A stretch of 64,000 nucleotides of DNA from Cinclus cinclus (lineage: Eukaryota; Chordata; Aves; Passeriformes; Cinclidae): positions 15,099,234-15,163,233 of the forward strand of contig NC_085059.1 of the NCBI RefSeq assembly GCF_963662255.1, given 5' to 3'. The notes under the pieces were generated by a model, which saw only the letters and a list, made by a program, of their open reading frames with translations, was not told where the DNA came from and did no database searches. Positions 49,801 to 59,709 of this stretch are shown one piece after another (position 1 is the stretch's first letter; each line of letters begins with the position of its first letter). The position numbers and the translations under genes were made by a program.

Positions 49801-52800
49801 ATACCCTATAATCAACTGCTAGAACAAATGCATTCCAGCTAAAAATAAGGTACACACTCAAAAATAATGTCAAAAATTAAATAATATTATTTAAGTCTTG
49901 CTGAGGCACAGGATGAGTCCTCCAACAATTGCAAGATTTGAGGGATTTCTGAAAAATACACAGTTGTTTAACCACAGGGAATAGGTTGGATGCAGGAGGG
50001 AAGAACTGTGGCTATAATAAACTATAGTTGAAACAAAATCATCATAATTGCCTCTTTTTGGCCTGTCAACGACTAAGCTGAGCAGATGCAATTGTGGAAA
50101 GGATGGAGTTGAGGCTTCTGTTTCCACGTCTGGTTTTATAACAATCCCTGATGAGTGCCTTGACTCTTCACTTTTGGGGAAAAGCAGTTCTAGATCACTT
50201 TACAACTGCTTTACCAATGATGGAAATTGTATATGTAACATTTGACCTCCTGAAAGTCATCAAGGCTGACACATGTGAATGTTTTTGTCCACTCTCAGTT
50301 ATCAAGGTCTCTCTCTTCCCTGTGAAGGGAAGTTATGCTTCTTCACACCAATGAAAGGCAGGGTGAATTTTCCTAGGCTCAGCAAGCAGAGACACAGGTT
50401 CATGCTACCTTGGGAAATGCTTGCACGGGATACCATGTGCATGTGCAGTGGTGTGAGCACATGCACTTGTGTGTCCTGAAAGACTTGTAAATCCCAGCTG
50501 CATGAACCCATCTCAGCTCTTGTTTCTGGTGCAAAGCAAGAAAGCTTTAATTAATAGTATTGTCTTCAGCTGTATCATACTTTTTGTATATGTCTGTCTG
50601 AGAGCATGACAGGCAGGAGAAAATTTCACATGGCTGCAGGAAACACGAGGCAGCTGAAGGAGGGAGCAAAGAGCAGCTGCTTGGAACATGACTGTTGTTC
50701 ACCGTTTCCACTTGTTCTCTGGGATTATTCACATTTGGCACCAGCCATGGCACTAAACATCTATTTGATGCCTTTACAATCATAAATCAACACTCCTTAA
50801 TGTGTTATGACAAGATGGCTTGAAAAATTCTGTTTGCTTGTCTGTCATAATGTTTTTTTTCTCTCCCTAATCATCCTTTTAATAACTCAGCAGGTGAAGA
50901 GGACTTAGCAAAGAGCCCACTGGCTAAGGAGCTTTTAAACCTTTCCCAGGTTACTAAGAGGCTGGAGCGCTCCATTAGCAATAAAACTCATGGAAATGCT
51001 CTCCTAATAGGGGCCTGGAGAAGGAATTGCAGCAGCAGCTCACTGAGATCTCTGATATTCCTGTTCTCACTGCCAATAGGTTGGCTATTGAGCCCAGAAC
51101 TCCAACTGCCTCAGGGAATGCTTCATGATTTTGGCCTAAAAAGCCCACAGGACACACAGATATTGACAACAGAGCTGCCTGACATCCATGTGCACACTGG
51201 GGATGTTTCTGGTTTATCAGATTGCAAAATCCAGTTACAGCAGACTAACACCTTGTTTGCACTGGATTACTGCATGCCAGCTGATGGAGGGGAATTTAAC
51301 CACTCTGAAGTGACTATCTGGATTTGCCTGGCCACACCCTGAGATTCTTCCATGACTCAATGAAAAAATGAAAGAAAGCAGGATCATAGCTCAGCTTTCT
51401 AGTGCTGGAGGAGGACTGTAGTGAAGGCAGATGAACTGGAATTCAATGACACTCTTGAATGTCTGTACCATTGAAGATGCTCGTATCTCTTGGGGAGTGA
51501 GAGCTGACCCTGCTCTCTATCACATAACCTGTACTGTATCCTAGCTGGGAGTCTCAACAGATGGAATTCTTTTGGTTTATCTTCACATCCACTGAGCCAA
51601 CATGGCAAAGGATTGGCTTCTCCTCCTGACCCCAGGCAAACTCTGTCCCTTACTCCATACCCAACTGCGGCTCCTGGTTCCCCCCTCTGGAGCCAGTTGC
51701 CACTCTGCCCTGGGATCTGAAAGCCCTTGTGGTTAATTAATTAGGGTTAATCACCCTAATTCCCATTTGGAGCCGCAGTGCTGGGCGATGCCAGATGCAC
51801 AAACTGACAGCAGTGTTCACACGGAGCACCTGGAGGTGGGGAGATGGACATTGCACACGATTCCTCAGAGAAGCTGGCTGGAATTAACACACATTTCATT
51901 TGTTGCTGCTCGGTTATACACCCTGTGAGGCCAGAGGGCTAAAGTGGAAATGGAAGCTGTTATTAGAGGGGAACTGCCATCAGCTTTTGTGGCCTGAGGA
52001 CACAGTTCCCTGGTTCCTTCTGCTGTCCTCTACAAGGCCTGGGAAGTGCATGCTTAGTTTAATGAGTGTTTTGTGTGTGCATGTGCATGTGTGTGAGTTA
52101 CCAGTACCCTGCCCTGCTGGAAAACCCCATCCAGCCTGTCCCATGGGACATGTGTTGGAGTTGAGTTGGTGTCCTTTAGTTGTGTTCTTGCATGAGGCCC
52201 TGAAGGTTTCTGCTGAATCCTCCAGAGACTGAACAAAACTGTCAAAAGGTCCTAATTGCACCTGGCCAATTAGCCAAGCTCTGCATGTAGATGAAGGTCC
52301 AGAAACAATGCTTTCTGTTGCCTGCATGCAGGCAAGCATAGACTGTGCTCCAGCAGCCTGTCCACACACAGCAATGAGAAAGGATTGTCTGCCTCTCTCC
52401 TGCTTGCTGCCTGCAAAGGGCAGAGAGGAAGGCTGGTCATGTTGGAACAAGAGCACAAAAATTACCAGGGCATTGTTGTCAGGGAACAAAAAATAATAAT
52501 AACTTCTCCTGGCAAGAACAGGGCTGGGGTGGAGGTTGCTGGCCCCCCGCCCTTGCTGCAGGGGGGAAAATCTAAGATAGTTAAAATAGCCAGAATCAGG
52601 TTTGCAGGCACCAGGGCTTTCACAAGAGCTTGAGCAGGGAAGAGGTTGTTCTCCTGAGATCCTCTTTCTCTTGCCTCACTCCTGCTTCTATTTAACCTTT
52701 TTTTTCCCTTCTCCTCCTACCACCCCAGCACTTGCTTTGACCCTGCTGTGCAGTACTCCACACTCAGCTGTGTGTTATGTTGATCTAGGGAGCAGCCATG

Positions 52801-55800
52801 CAGCCATTGCTATGGCCTAAAGAGCAGAATGTCCTTTCTTGTAGAGAAATGCAGGGAACCTCAGGCATCCAGGGAAAGCCATTGAACACTGACACAGCAG
52901 AAGGAACACCAGAAGAACAAGCACTAGATAAGAGCTGGAGACAAATAATCCAAAGTAAAAGGGTTCTCCAAACAGTCTTTCAGCAGGATGAATGGCTTCA
53001 TTCTGACTCTTCCTGCCACAGCCTCCCAGTTCCTCCTGGTCCTGTCTGGACTCGAACCCCCTTCACATCAAATCCTGAACAAAACAACCTGAAAACTCTT
53101 CCAGCAGAAGAATACCCCAAACCCCACTATCTGCTCTGTCTCCCACAAACACTGCTGCACACCAGCTGCCAGGCTGGGCTGGAGAGATTCCATTGCCAAT
53201 GGCACAGAGCTTTCATCTCGGTGCACAGTTTTGTTCCCTCTTCTCATTAGCCTTTCATGTATTTCCCCCTTTTTTCTCCACCCTCTTTAGACAACTGAGA
53301 GCTTGAAGATCTTCGAGCCTTTCTGTGGTACTTTGGGAATGCTGGAGGAGCCCAGGACAGTTACCATGGCTGTTCTGGCTCCCCTGCAAGGCCTCAGGAG
53401 AAGTCAAGGGGCCTTGCTGGCAATGTCTCCACTGGCCAATCCACCTCCATGTCAAGGTACTGAATCAAACACACAACCAGGAACTGAATTAGGTTACCTG
53501 GAGCAGTGTGTCACTCTGCCCTAAATTATTATCCAGGGCTATTCTGCAGGGTTATTCTGGGTATAGATACACCTGTTGTAGCAATACATCAGGAGCTTAA
53601 TTCCTATAAGGACACAGGATGAGAACAACCTTCCTCCTCTCCCTTTGCCAAGAGGCCACTACTAGGAATGTCCCACCTAGGAGAGACCCAGACTGAGCTC
53701 TGCCCCTCTTGTGCTGTAACTTATTTCAGTGCCAGTTTGACTTATTTATCTGTCCTTTGATGACAATGACCATGCAGGATAAGCAAAAAGGAGATGTCTT
53801 GATCACAGTCCTCTGCCTTGCAGTGGGATAACCTTTTTTTTTTTTAATACAATCCTGCACTAATGGGGATGACCAGCAGTTCATCTTCCAGTGCTGCACT
53901 ACCAAGTTGAGACCAAAGATTATTGTTTTATTCTACTTAATGGAGCATCTAGCCTGCAGAATGAAAATACCACTGGGTTTCCAATAAGCTGCCTAGGGCC
54001 CTGAACCTTAGACAAGCTGTGATATTCCTTCTGGCAGTAGCAGCAAATGACAAGCTACTGTAAACATGAGGGCATAACTGCTCAGTTTATGCCAATGTTC
54101 ACAGGCAATTATAGGTTCTTTTGGGTGACACGAAAGTAAAATAATGGATAACTGAATCTTCACGAGACTTGGAAGCAGGACCTTAAACAACCTCCAAGCT
54201 CAGGGTTTAAAAAAGAGACCTCCAGCAAGAGATAAGATCAGCCCATGGGTTTCTTTCAGAACTGACAAACTTATCACTCTTCTCATGTAAATCACCTGAA
54301 TGTAGGGAGAGATGGAGAGGAGATGACTCATACCTGAGAGCTTTTTTTTCTAAGATGGGGATTAATGGGTTGGCTTAGACGTGAGGTGTCTCACTAGCAA
54401 ACAGTTGGATTTTGCCAGTCACTCATTTTGCTATGGAACATGACAGCCTTGGAGCGTGACTTTGCAGGGCTGCACTCATACTGGGCTGAAAGCTTTGCCT
54501 GCAGCATAAAGGCTGAATTTCCTGCAGGGTGCATGGTTGCTTGGCTGAAGAGGGGAGCCAGCTTGGTGTCTTGATACCCATCCTGCTCCACATCCCATCA
54601 AAAAGGCAGTGGTTTTATGCAACAGCGCTTCTGAAGGAACATTTCTTTAGAACCCTGCATTGTGCAAGCTGTCCTGGGGCTGGGTTGTGCATAGCTGTTT
54701 GGATTATGTGGGAAAGTTGGATGCAGAACAATGTCCTGACAGGACTAAAAAGCTTCTGGCAGCATAGACAGCTACAGCTGTGGGCAGCAGTGGTCACAGT
54801 TAGCTGACATCTCCAGGTGCATTTATATAGTGCCATGTAAACACACCCTGTGAGGCTCTTGTGACAGAAAGATTTTAGTACTTCATAATAATAATTTCTT
54901 TCTTCCATTCCCCTCCTTGCCAGTTGTAGAGCACTGCCAGAGAACCATTACACCACTGGTAACACACAGCTGAGAGCAACTCTAGCCTTTTTCAATACAT
55001 CCAACTCCTCATCTGAGAGCAAGCTTCCATGCCGCTGCAGCAGCTGAACTGCTTTTATCATCTCCAGGAGATCAAAGTCATGCAATTAATCCTCTCCCAT
55101 ACTCAGGCTCTGTGCCCTCCCTTCCCTCTTCTCCCAGGAGCTGATGGCATGAAGGGGCTCGGCACAGCTTTCCTTGCAAGACTGGCCCAATGTCAGCTCT
55201 GCTGGGATAGTTTGAGGAAGCTGTTTACACAAAACATCAGTGGGTTTTTGATGGCTCTGAAAGATCTGGTAAATAATCCTCAGATGAAAGATATAGTCTA
55301 GGAAGATGGCAGAAGAGACTTACTACACTTACTACATTAATAGTGCTGGAAAATGGGTGTAGCCTTTAAGTGCAGTGGAATTCATTTTTCTTAATCCTGC
55401 CTGGGTCTGTCAGGAACAGTCACCTCCAGAAGGGTGTTCCCTGGCTCAGGCTGTGCAACAGGGCAGTTGTTTATAAGGGGGAAGATTAAAAGCAACTGTT
55501 TAAGGCTTTGAAAGCAGCACATTTGTGTCATTCTAAGAGCCATCTGGATGCAAATCGCAGCCCTCAGGTTGAGGGTTTCAATCCCCAGGCTCCCCACAGA
55601 GTGTATTTGGAGACTGGGACTTCTGCTGCAGGAGGAAAATGTGACAAAGGCAGCTGTGTGGGCTGTTTATATTGAACATGTAACATCCTCTGGACACTTG
55701 GAAGCCTCAAAAACAGATCTGTGCTAGGTCAGTCTTACCTGTAATAAGGTTAATGCTGAAGAGTCCTTGGGGATTTCCAGTTAAGATGTGAAAAGTTAGT

Positions 55801-58800
55801 TTTCCCTCTGAGCTGGAGTCTGGATCGAAAGCATCAAGCTGAAGGACAGATGTGTTTGGCGGGGAATTCTCCATCACAGAGGCATAGAAGACAGGTCTGG
55901 ACATCTGAGGAGGATTGTCATTGGTATCGGTGACTTCAATATAAATTTCAGTCACAGCAGACAGAGGAATTGTTCCCAGGTCAAGGGCTAGCACAGTCAG
56001 CCAGTAGTGAGATGTTCCCTCTCGGTCGAGTGATCCGATGGTCCGTATGGTGCCTAGGAGAAGGACAGAGAGTGTTTGCGAGGGATTTAAGGAACTCAGA
56101 CTGCTTAGTCCTTGATGACAGAGCAGTCTCAATCTGCTTTCTGCTCTTTGCTGCATGCACAAACTCTTGCATCCACCTTGCCAGGCTGTGAGATTGTGTG
56201 GAAGGTGAGGTCTTGCTTCTGCTGAGGATAATTTTTTGGTATTTTGGGGGAGGACATACATTGATTTGCCATTATTTTAAGAAGAATAACCCCCAGCTAT
56301 TCCTACCCAGATCCAGGGATAGACTTAGTAAACCCCTGCACAATCAAGAAAGACTTGAATGCATAGAAAATTGTAAACAGCCAGGCCAAACACAGCAGGT
56401 AGTTTAAGCCTTCAAGGCACACTATCAAATGAAGATGTCCTTACCTGTGTCCTTTTCGATGTGGAAGACAGACAGGCCAGTGCCTTCTCGGAGGAAATAC
56501 TGAACCTCTCCATCTTTGCCCCTGTCTATGTCCTTTGCTGTGACCATCATCACCGACGTGCCCTCAGGGCTGTTCTCCTGCACCCAGCCTTTGAAGACAA
56601 AGGAGGCAAATCGTGGGGGGTTCAAGTTCTCGTTGACATCAATGACGTTCACTTCCAGGTGGCAGAGGGAAGAGCGAGAGAAGGGCTTCCCACTGTCACT
56701 GACCTGCACGGTTAGATTGTAAGAGTCCCTCTTCTCATAGTCCAGCTCCTTCTCCAAACGGAGTGCCCCGGTCACTTTATCCACATGAAACATCATCTCC
56801 TCATTGTTAATGAGGCTGTACCTCACCTCCCCCCCAGAGCCAGCGTCAGGGTCAAAAGCCTCCAGAAACAGGAGAATGGTCCCCACGGGCAGGTCTTCGG
56901 GGACCTTCACACTGTTGAGGGCTGGGAGGCACTGTGGGGTGTTGTCGTTTACATCCTCCAGAGTCACAACGAGGTCTGTAACAGAGAACAGCTGGAAGCC
57001 TGTTTTGGGCTGATCCCTAGCTTCTATTTTCAGCACATAGCAAGGCCACGATTCTCTATCTAGAGCACCTGTAACCATCACTTCTCCAGTGACACTATTA
57101 ATGGCAAATTTGTCTGTGGGAGTTAGGAGGGAGTATTTTACTCTTCCATTGTCATCTGTATCAGCATCTTCTGCTTTCAGTTGAGCTATTGTTGTCCCTG
57201 CTGCTACATGTTCTGGTATGACCACCCAATAGGCACCTTGAGGGAATTTAGGAGTATTATCATTGCTATCCAACACATTCACAGCCAATAGTTTCCAAGA
57301 TGATTTTTGTGGTGTGCCAAGGTCATACACAGTAATGTTAAGAATGTAGAAGCTGTTTTTTTCATGATCTAAAGGAGAAAGGACTTGAAGGAGACCCAGT
57401 TCCAGGTCAATTGTAAAGCAGCTGTCATCATTTCCATCTGAGATCACATATACCAATTTTCCATTAAAACCAGTGTCAGGATCAATGGCTGACAGGTCAG
57501 CAATAGTAGAGTTGATGGGAACAGTCTCTATGATATCAATAGATCGTGGAAAGCTGTCATCAAATTTAGGAGCATTATGGTTTATAAGGTGCAAGTTCAG
57601 AGATGTTTCATCATCCTGCCCATGGCCTTGAGACTGAGACTCGATGGAGTGTATGATGGTTTCTGTCAGTTGCTTCAAGACTCCTGTTTCCTCACACTGC
57701 ATTTTGACAGGGAGGCCTTGGCTGACCACAGTGATATTTACAGATGTTGGCAAAGCGTAGTTCTCTCCATCTGTTGCAGTTATTTTCAAAGAGTAGAAAA
57801 GTGGCTGTTCAGAATGAAGATCTCGCAGAGATATTCTAAGGGATATTACTCCAGAGATGGGATTCAGTTCAAAATGCTGTAACTCGTTGCCAGACTTGAT
57901 TTCATATTTGATATGCTGCAGCTCATCACTGTCGATTGCAGAGACTGTGGCCACAGGGCTCCCAACTGGAAAGTCCCGTGGGATGGTGCCACTGCAGCTC
58001 GCCTTCTCAAACACAGGAGCGTTGTCATTGACATTGCTCAGTGTGAGGGAGACGTACACCTCTGTCTCGTGGCGGAAGGGTGAGCCCCAATCTGATGCCC
58101 ACACTCGCAGGTGGTACCATCTCTGCATCAGCTCATAGTCCATCGACTTGGAGGTGGAAATGACTCCAGAATAGGGGTCAATGACAAAGGGAACTGATTT
58201 CTGGTTAGCTATGCTGTAGGTGACAAAGCCATTGTCTCCTTTATCATCATCTGTAGCCCTTACTGTTAAGACACTGGTACCAGGAGGAACATTTTCATCA
58301 AACGCCCCATGGTATGAAGATTGAGTAAAACTTGGAACATGATTGTTGCAGTCAGTGATGTCAATGATGACAGTCGTGGATATATGACTGTTACTAGTTG
58401 TAACTTCAAGCTCAAAACTAGACTGCTCATGGAAGTCCATTGCTCTGACTGTAGTTATCAGTCCAGTGTGAGGATTGATCTTAAAGCTTGTGCTGTCAGG
58501 AGTAGATCTCAAAATGTATTTAAGATTTGGGAAAACCGGTGTGATTTTCACCGTAACAACTTGGCTTCCAGCTGGGGAAAATTCACTGAGCTGGACCCGG
58601 TACACTTCCTTCTCAAATCTGGCAGAAACATACTTGGAGGGAGGTATGTGGACAACTCTGACAGGAGAGAACAGTGGTGGCTTGCTCTTGTCCTTAGCTT
58701 GCACACTGAGGTTGAAACCAAATGGGTAAAGTAACCAGTTTATCTCTTTGTTTGACACAATCATGAACTCAGTGCTTCCAAAGTAGGATTTGATGGCTTT

Positions 58801-59709
58801 GAAATGTCTTCCCGGATCTCCATCCACAAACTCAACCGAATCAACCCCTGCTTCTGAGTCACCACTTTCTACAGAGAGAGTTGCATAGATAAAGTCTTCA
58901 TCTGAGTCAGGTGATGTCACCTTCACTGAAGAGATAGAGGGGGGTTTCCTGGCAGATGGCTCCACCTGGATTGTGAGACTAGCCAAGTTCCCAAAGCCAT
59001 TCCCCTCGGTGATCTTTCTCATTCTGTCCACAGCCAAAACCTGCAGGTTATGCCTGCCTCGATGGGTGCTGTTCAGCCTGCCTGCAACCATAACTGCCCC
59101 CGTGGTGGGGTGCACAGTGAAAAGGGTGGACTTGGTGTTGAGGGCATAGTAGAACTCAGCGTTCTGGCCAGCGTCGGCATCAGTGGCACTGAGCGTGCTG
59201 ACCACTGTTTTCAGAGGAGTGTCTTCTCTGATGGACACTTTGTAGGAAGGGGGTGAAAAGAGAGGTTTCAAGTCATTCCTGTCCAAAATATGAATCAAGA
59301 CTTTGGCCCAGGCTTCATAGGCAAAGGTGCTCTCTGTGGCCTTGATTATTAACATGTAACTGTCTTTGACCTCACGGTTTAAAAGTGCTGTGTTGCTGCT
59401 CCTGGTTCTTATTCTCAAGAAGCAGAAATCCCCGATCACGTGCTCCTCTGTTTTAAATAGACCAGTGTTGTCCCCAGAAGCTATTCTGTACCTGATGTCC
59501 CACTCAGGGTCTCTCTTGTAAATACCCATTTTGACATAGCTCTCCACGTAGGTTTTGGGGGCAGAATTCTCATAGATGGTGGCATTGTAGAAGAAGTGGG
59601 TGAAGTGCAGAGGGGAAGTGCTGCCCTTCTCACAGCTCGCCTTGTGGACCACACAATGCATCAGGAAAACAGTAACACTCAGGAAGTGACTCCTGATGGA
59701 GACTTCCAT
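16292..59709 (-). CDS. FAT2: Protocadherin Fat 2 (FAT atypical cadherin 2), complete, 23 coding exons
   Basis: Exons from 5' to 3' end at 59709-56445, 56053-55739, 49337-49276, 48462-48151, 47504-47294, 45047-44908, 43244-42969, 42535-42325, 41365-37313, 35097-34901, 34271-34118, 33431-33198, 32421-32032, 31248-31034, 30407-30270, 29386-29243, 28998-28801, 27698-26891, 26130-25985, 22884-22443, 19998-19845, 18194-17602 and 16824-16292. They sum to 13191 bases, 4396 codons plus stop, with no frameshift or internal stop. Order: signal peptide, about 33 cadherin repeats with calcium-binding DxNDNxP linkers to about residue 3600, laminin G (about 3776-3955), EGF-like domains at 3953-3985, 3992-4023 and 4030-4061, membrane segment about 4082-4102, then the tail. 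FAT2 is a very large adhesion protein at epithelial cell junctions and in cerebellar granule cells; the family guides cell migration and planar polarity. Residues are conserved end to end with human FAT2, including the tail end [12 protein letters not shown]. Confidence 0.95.
16825..17601 (-). other. FAT2: FAT2 intron 22
   Basis: 777 bases, GT-AG. Nothing recognisable inside. Confidence 0.85.
17602..18194 (-). CDS. FAT2: FAT2 coding exon 22: EGF-like 3, membrane segment, proximal tail
   Basis: Residues 4022-4220. Six cysteines at 4030, 4035, 4041, 4050, 4052 and 4061 form a complete EGF-like 3. The Ala-rich membrane segment ([18 protein letters not shown], about 4082-4102) is followed by the stop-transfer RKRCRHR. 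The tail has [15 protein letters not shown] and the WIRS-like FITFNS (about 4172-4177). The donor is ATGG|gtcagt, phase 1. The exon is strikingly GC and CpG rich compared with the other exons. Confidence 0.95.
18195..19844 (-). other. FAT2: FAT2 intron 21
   Basis: 1650 bases, GT-AG. No gene or repeat I can identify. Confidence 0.85.
19845..19998 (-). CDS. FAT2: FAT2 coding exon 21: EGF-like 1 end and EGF-like 2
   Basis: Residues 3971-4022; the acceptor is gagggtgagag side ctctccag and the donor AAAG|gtaagg (phase 2). It completes EGF-like 1 ([12 protein letters not shown]) and encodes nearly all of EGF-like 2 ([12 protein letters not shown], then [11 protein letters not shown]). Confidence 0.93.
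19999..22442 (-). other. FAT2: FAT2 intron 20
   Basis: 2444 bases, GT-AG. Only chance reading frames on both strands; no clear transposon. Confidence 0.85.
22443..22884 (-). CDS. FAT2: FAT2 coding exon 20: rest of laminin G and start of EGF-like 1
   Basis: Residues 3824-3971; starts [12 protein letters not shown]. It contains [20 protein letters not shown] and LIFGGLRQ, the laminin G core, the domain-closing cysteine in [13 protein letters not shown], then [12 protein letters not shown], the first half of EGF-like 1. The donor is GGAG|gtatgt, phase 1. Confidence 0.94.
22885..25984 (-). other. FAT2: FAT2 intron 19
   Basis: 3100 bases, GT-AG, splitting the laminin G domain. It includes a small perfect inverted repeat at 24686-24705. 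No gene seen. Confidence 0.85.
24686..24705. repeat. Short perfect inverted repeat
   Basis: AAGCTTGT, a four-base spacer ggag, then ACAAGCTT: an 8-bp stem with a 4-base loop. It probably arose by chance, and no terminator role is expected in this context. Confidence 0.6.
25985..26130 (-). CDS. FAT2: FAT2 coding exon 19: start of laminin G domain
   Basis: Residues 3775-3823; the acceptor is ttcttcttttag. It reads [20 protein letters not shown] and on to [12 protein letters not shown] at GAG|gtgtgt. I chose this donor because joining to [12 protein letters not shown] gives the standard laminin G strand. A second in-frame donor 36 bases downstream (CAG|gtacaa, exon end 25949) is possible. Confidence 0.85.
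26131..28800 (-). other. FAT2: FAT2 introns 18 and 17
   Basis: Intron 18 is 26131-26890 and intron 17 is 27699-28800; exon 18 lies between them. Both are AT-rich non-coding sequence with no identifiable repeat or gene. Confidence 0.8.
26891..27698 (-). CDS. FAT2: FAT2 coding exon 18: last cadherin repeat and membrane-proximal region
   Basis: Residues 3506-3775; 808 bases. It starts [19 protein letters not shown], contains the last cadherin repeat ([17 protein letters not shown]) and then the FAT-specific region between cadherins and laminin G ([40 protein letters not shown]). The donor is AATG|gtgaga, phase 1. Confidence 0.94.
28801..28998 (-). CDS. FAT2: FAT2 coding exon 17
   Basis: Residues 3440-3505; 66 codons, phase 0 at both ends. 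It starts [19 protein letters not shown] after ccccatttcag and ends EQYLLQVQ at CAG|gtagag, a weaker donor than its neighbours. Confidence 0.92.
29243..29386 (-). CDS. FAT2: FAT2 coding exon 16
   Basis: Residues 3392-3439; 48 codons, phase 0 at both ends. It starts [20 protein letters not shown] and ends [11 protein letters not shown] at CAG|gtaagc, with linker DVNDNPPRF. Confidence 0.92.
29659..29800 (-). mobile_element. CR1 LINE 3' fragment, antisense
   Basis: The plus strand starts agaatcacagaatcacag, the reverse complement of the CR1 terminal repeat. It then shows degraded antisense CR1 3' blocks (tgagctggaacggacc, attccaccatgtgcctcag, caactctggcaggctgag). Truncated and non-coding. Confidence 0.8.
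29985..30077 (+). mobile_element. CR1 LINE 3' fragment, sense
   Basis: The sequence runs from a block like ggtgtccctccctgcccatgg through tcccttccaatccaaacc to the CR1 terminal repeat attctatgattctat at about 30061-30076. The left boundary is approximate and may reach further left. Confidence 0.85.
30270..30407 (-). CDS. FAT2: FAT2 coding exon 15
   Basis: Residues 3346-3391; 46 codons, phase 0 at both ends. It starts [19 protein letters not shown] and ends AKHLDREE at GAG|gtgagt. An AAAC repeat lies directly upstream of the acceptor. Confidence 0.92.
30420..30448. repeat. AAAC microsatellite
   Basis: Six AAAC units followed by a short A run, 13 bases beyond the acceptor of FAT2 exon 15. On the transcript it is a GTTT/T-rich tract that extends the polypyrimidine region. 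Confidence 0.85.
31034..31248 (-). CDS. FAT2: FAT2 coding exon 14
   Basis: Residues 3274-3345; starts [19 protein letters not shown] after ccaacatag and ends AAIGEIILT at ACG|gtatga. The linker is DINDHAPEF. Confidence 0.92.
32032..32421 (-). CDS. FAT2: FAT2 coding exon 13
   Basis: Residues 3144-3274; 390 bases, phase 1 at both ends. It starts [19 protein letters not shown] and ends FQLNSNTG at ACAG|gtaaaa. The linker DLNEYLPVF departs from the DxNDNxP consensus, as in the human gene, so its calcium binding is probably weaker. Confidence 0.93.
33198..33431 (-). CDS. FAT2: FAT2 coding exon 12
   Basis: Residues 3066-3144; phase 1 at both ends. It contains [19 protein letters not shown], linker DTNDNAPKF and [15 protein letters not shown], and ends RDLDEG at GAAG|gtgagt. 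Confidence 0.93.
33432..34900 (-). other. FAT2: FAT2 introns 11 and 10
   Basis: Introns 33432-34117 and 34272-34900, separated by exon 11. No repeat or gene recognised. Confidence 0.8.
34118..34271 (-). CDS. FAT2: FAT2 coding exon 11
   Basis: Residues 3015-3066; starts [19 protein letters not shown] after ccttgccag and ends FQLGPHTG at ACCG|gtgaga. It contains [13 protein letters not shown], as in human FAT2. Confidence 0.93.
34901..35097 (-). CDS. FAT2: FAT2 coding exon 10
   Basis: Residues 2949-3014; the acceptor is ctcccttctag and the donor CAG|gtaagg. It reads [20 protein letters not shown] and ends at [14 protein letters not shown], a cadherin linker. Confidence 0.93.
35195..35275 (+). 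mobile_element. CR1 LINE 3' end fragment, sense
   Basis: Contains ggaccttagaggtcttttccaacctaaatgattccatgac split over the line, the well-known 3' end block of CR1 with a degraded terminal repeat. Short 5'-truncated copy, typical of CR1. Confidence 0.8.
37120..37152. repeat. Tandem duplication of a 16-base unit
   Basis: The unit ttccccagattcattt (with flanking g/a) occurs twice in direct succession. A short local duplication in intron 9. Confidence 0.75.
37313..41365 (-). CDS. FAT2: FAT2 coding exon 9, giant exon of about 13 cadherin repeats
   Basis: Residues 1598-2949, 4053 bases in one open frame. The exon starts at 41365 after ttcttcttgcag with [13 protein letters not shown], well before the first in-frame start-like codon at 41096. 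Linkers in order include [70 protein letters not shown] and DENDNAPQF. The donor is ACCG|gtgagt, phase 1. A similar giant exon is known in the FAT1/2/3 genes. Confidence 0.96.
41366..42968 (-). other. FAT2: FAT2 introns 8 and 7
   Basis: Introns 41366-42324 and 42536-42968, separated by exon 8. A short GA run sits near 42545-42560, right upstream of exon 8's acceptor. Nothing else stands out. Confidence 0.82.
42325..42535 (-). CDS. FAT2: FAT2 coding exon 8
   Basis: Residues 1528-1598; starts [19 protein letters not shown] and ends [10 protein letters not shown] at GCAG|gtgaga (phase 1). One linker and most of a cadherin repeat. Confidence 0.93.
42969..43244 (-). CDS. FAT2: FAT2 coding exon 7
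   Basis: Residues 1436-1527; 92 codons, phase 0 at both ends. It starts [20 protein letters not shown] and ends PQHTLTVM at ATG|gtgagt. One cadherin repeat. Confidence 0.93.
43245..44907 (-). other. FAT2: FAT2 intron 6
   Basis: 1663 bases, GT-AG. I see no gene or identifiable transposon. Confidence 0.82.
44908..45047 (-). CDS. FAT2: FAT2 coding exon 6
   Basis: Residues 1389-1435; the acceptor is gtgtcccag and the donor CAG|gtaatg. The product contains [19 protein letters not shown] and [18 protein letters not shown], the end of a cadherin repeat. Confidence 0.93.
45048..47293 (-). other. FAT2: FAT2 intron 5
   Basis: 2246 bases, GT-AG. A purine-rich stretch lies at about 45235-45300. No gene seen. 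Confidence 0.82.
47294..47504 (-). CDS. FAT2: FAT2 coding exon 5
   Basis: Residues 1319-1389; starts [19 protein letters not shown] and ends VWFNITG at ACAG|gtgaga (phase 1). It contains [18 protein letters not shown], nearly identical to human FAT2. Confidence 0.93.
47505..49275 (-). other. FAT2: FAT2 introns 4 and 3
   Basis: Introns 47505-48150 and 48463-49275, separated by exon 4. The first has a strongly C/T-biased stretch (plus strand) at about 47980-48150, next to the exon 4 donor. Confidence 0.82.
48151..48462 (-). CDS. FAT2: FAT2 coding exon 4
   Basis: Residues 1215-1318; 104 codons, phase 0 at both ends. It starts [16 protein letters not shown], holds linker DANDSPPSF and ends EYNILT before ACG|gtgaga. 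An acidic run, EEEEEG, lies in the repeat. Confidence 0.93.
49276..49337 (-). CDS. FAT2: FAT2 coding exon 3 (62 bases)
   Basis: Residues 1194-1214, read as [19 protein letters not shown] then LE. The acceptor is ttcttggcag and the donor GAG|gtgggt. This very short exon links exon 2 and exon 4 in frame, and the translation matches the cadherin strand expected in FAT2. Confidence 0.92.
49338..55738 (-). other. FAT2: FAT2 intron 2, largest intron
   Basis: 6.4 kb, GT-AG. I searched both strands for coding segments with cadherin motifs and found none, and the flanking exons join in frame without one. No clear CR1 seen. A TG-rich run lies near 52070-52097. Confidence 0.8.
55739..56053 (-). CDS. 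FAT2: FAT2 coding exon 2
   Basis: Residues 1089-1194; 315 bases, phase 1 at both ends. The acceptor is ttctcctag and the donor ACAG|gtaaga. It carries [12 protein letters not shown], the linker DTNDNPPQM and the start of the next repeat. Confidence 0.94.
56054..56444 (-). other. FAT2: FAT2 intron 1 between coding exons
   Basis: 391 bases, GT-AG (gtaagg ... ttctcctag). Nothing notable. Confidence 0.88.
56445..59709 (-). CDS. FAT2: FAT2 coding exon 1: signal peptide and first cadherin repeats
   Basis: Residues 1-1089. The ATG at 59709 sits in a strong initiation context (ACACCATGG) and opens a hydrophobic signal peptide ([11 protein letters not shown]). About ten cadherin units follow, with linkers such as [36 protein letters not shown] and DVNDNTPQC. 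The donor is ACAG|gtaagg. A single first coding exon of about 3.3 kb is typical of the FAT1/2/3 genes. Confidence 0.95.

Noticed and set aside
49338..55738. Possible missing FAT2 exon in the 6.4 kb intron 2
   Set aside because: Exons 2 and 3 join in frame and give a continuous cadherin repeat as in human FAT2. No cadherin-like segment is found on the minus strand in the intron.
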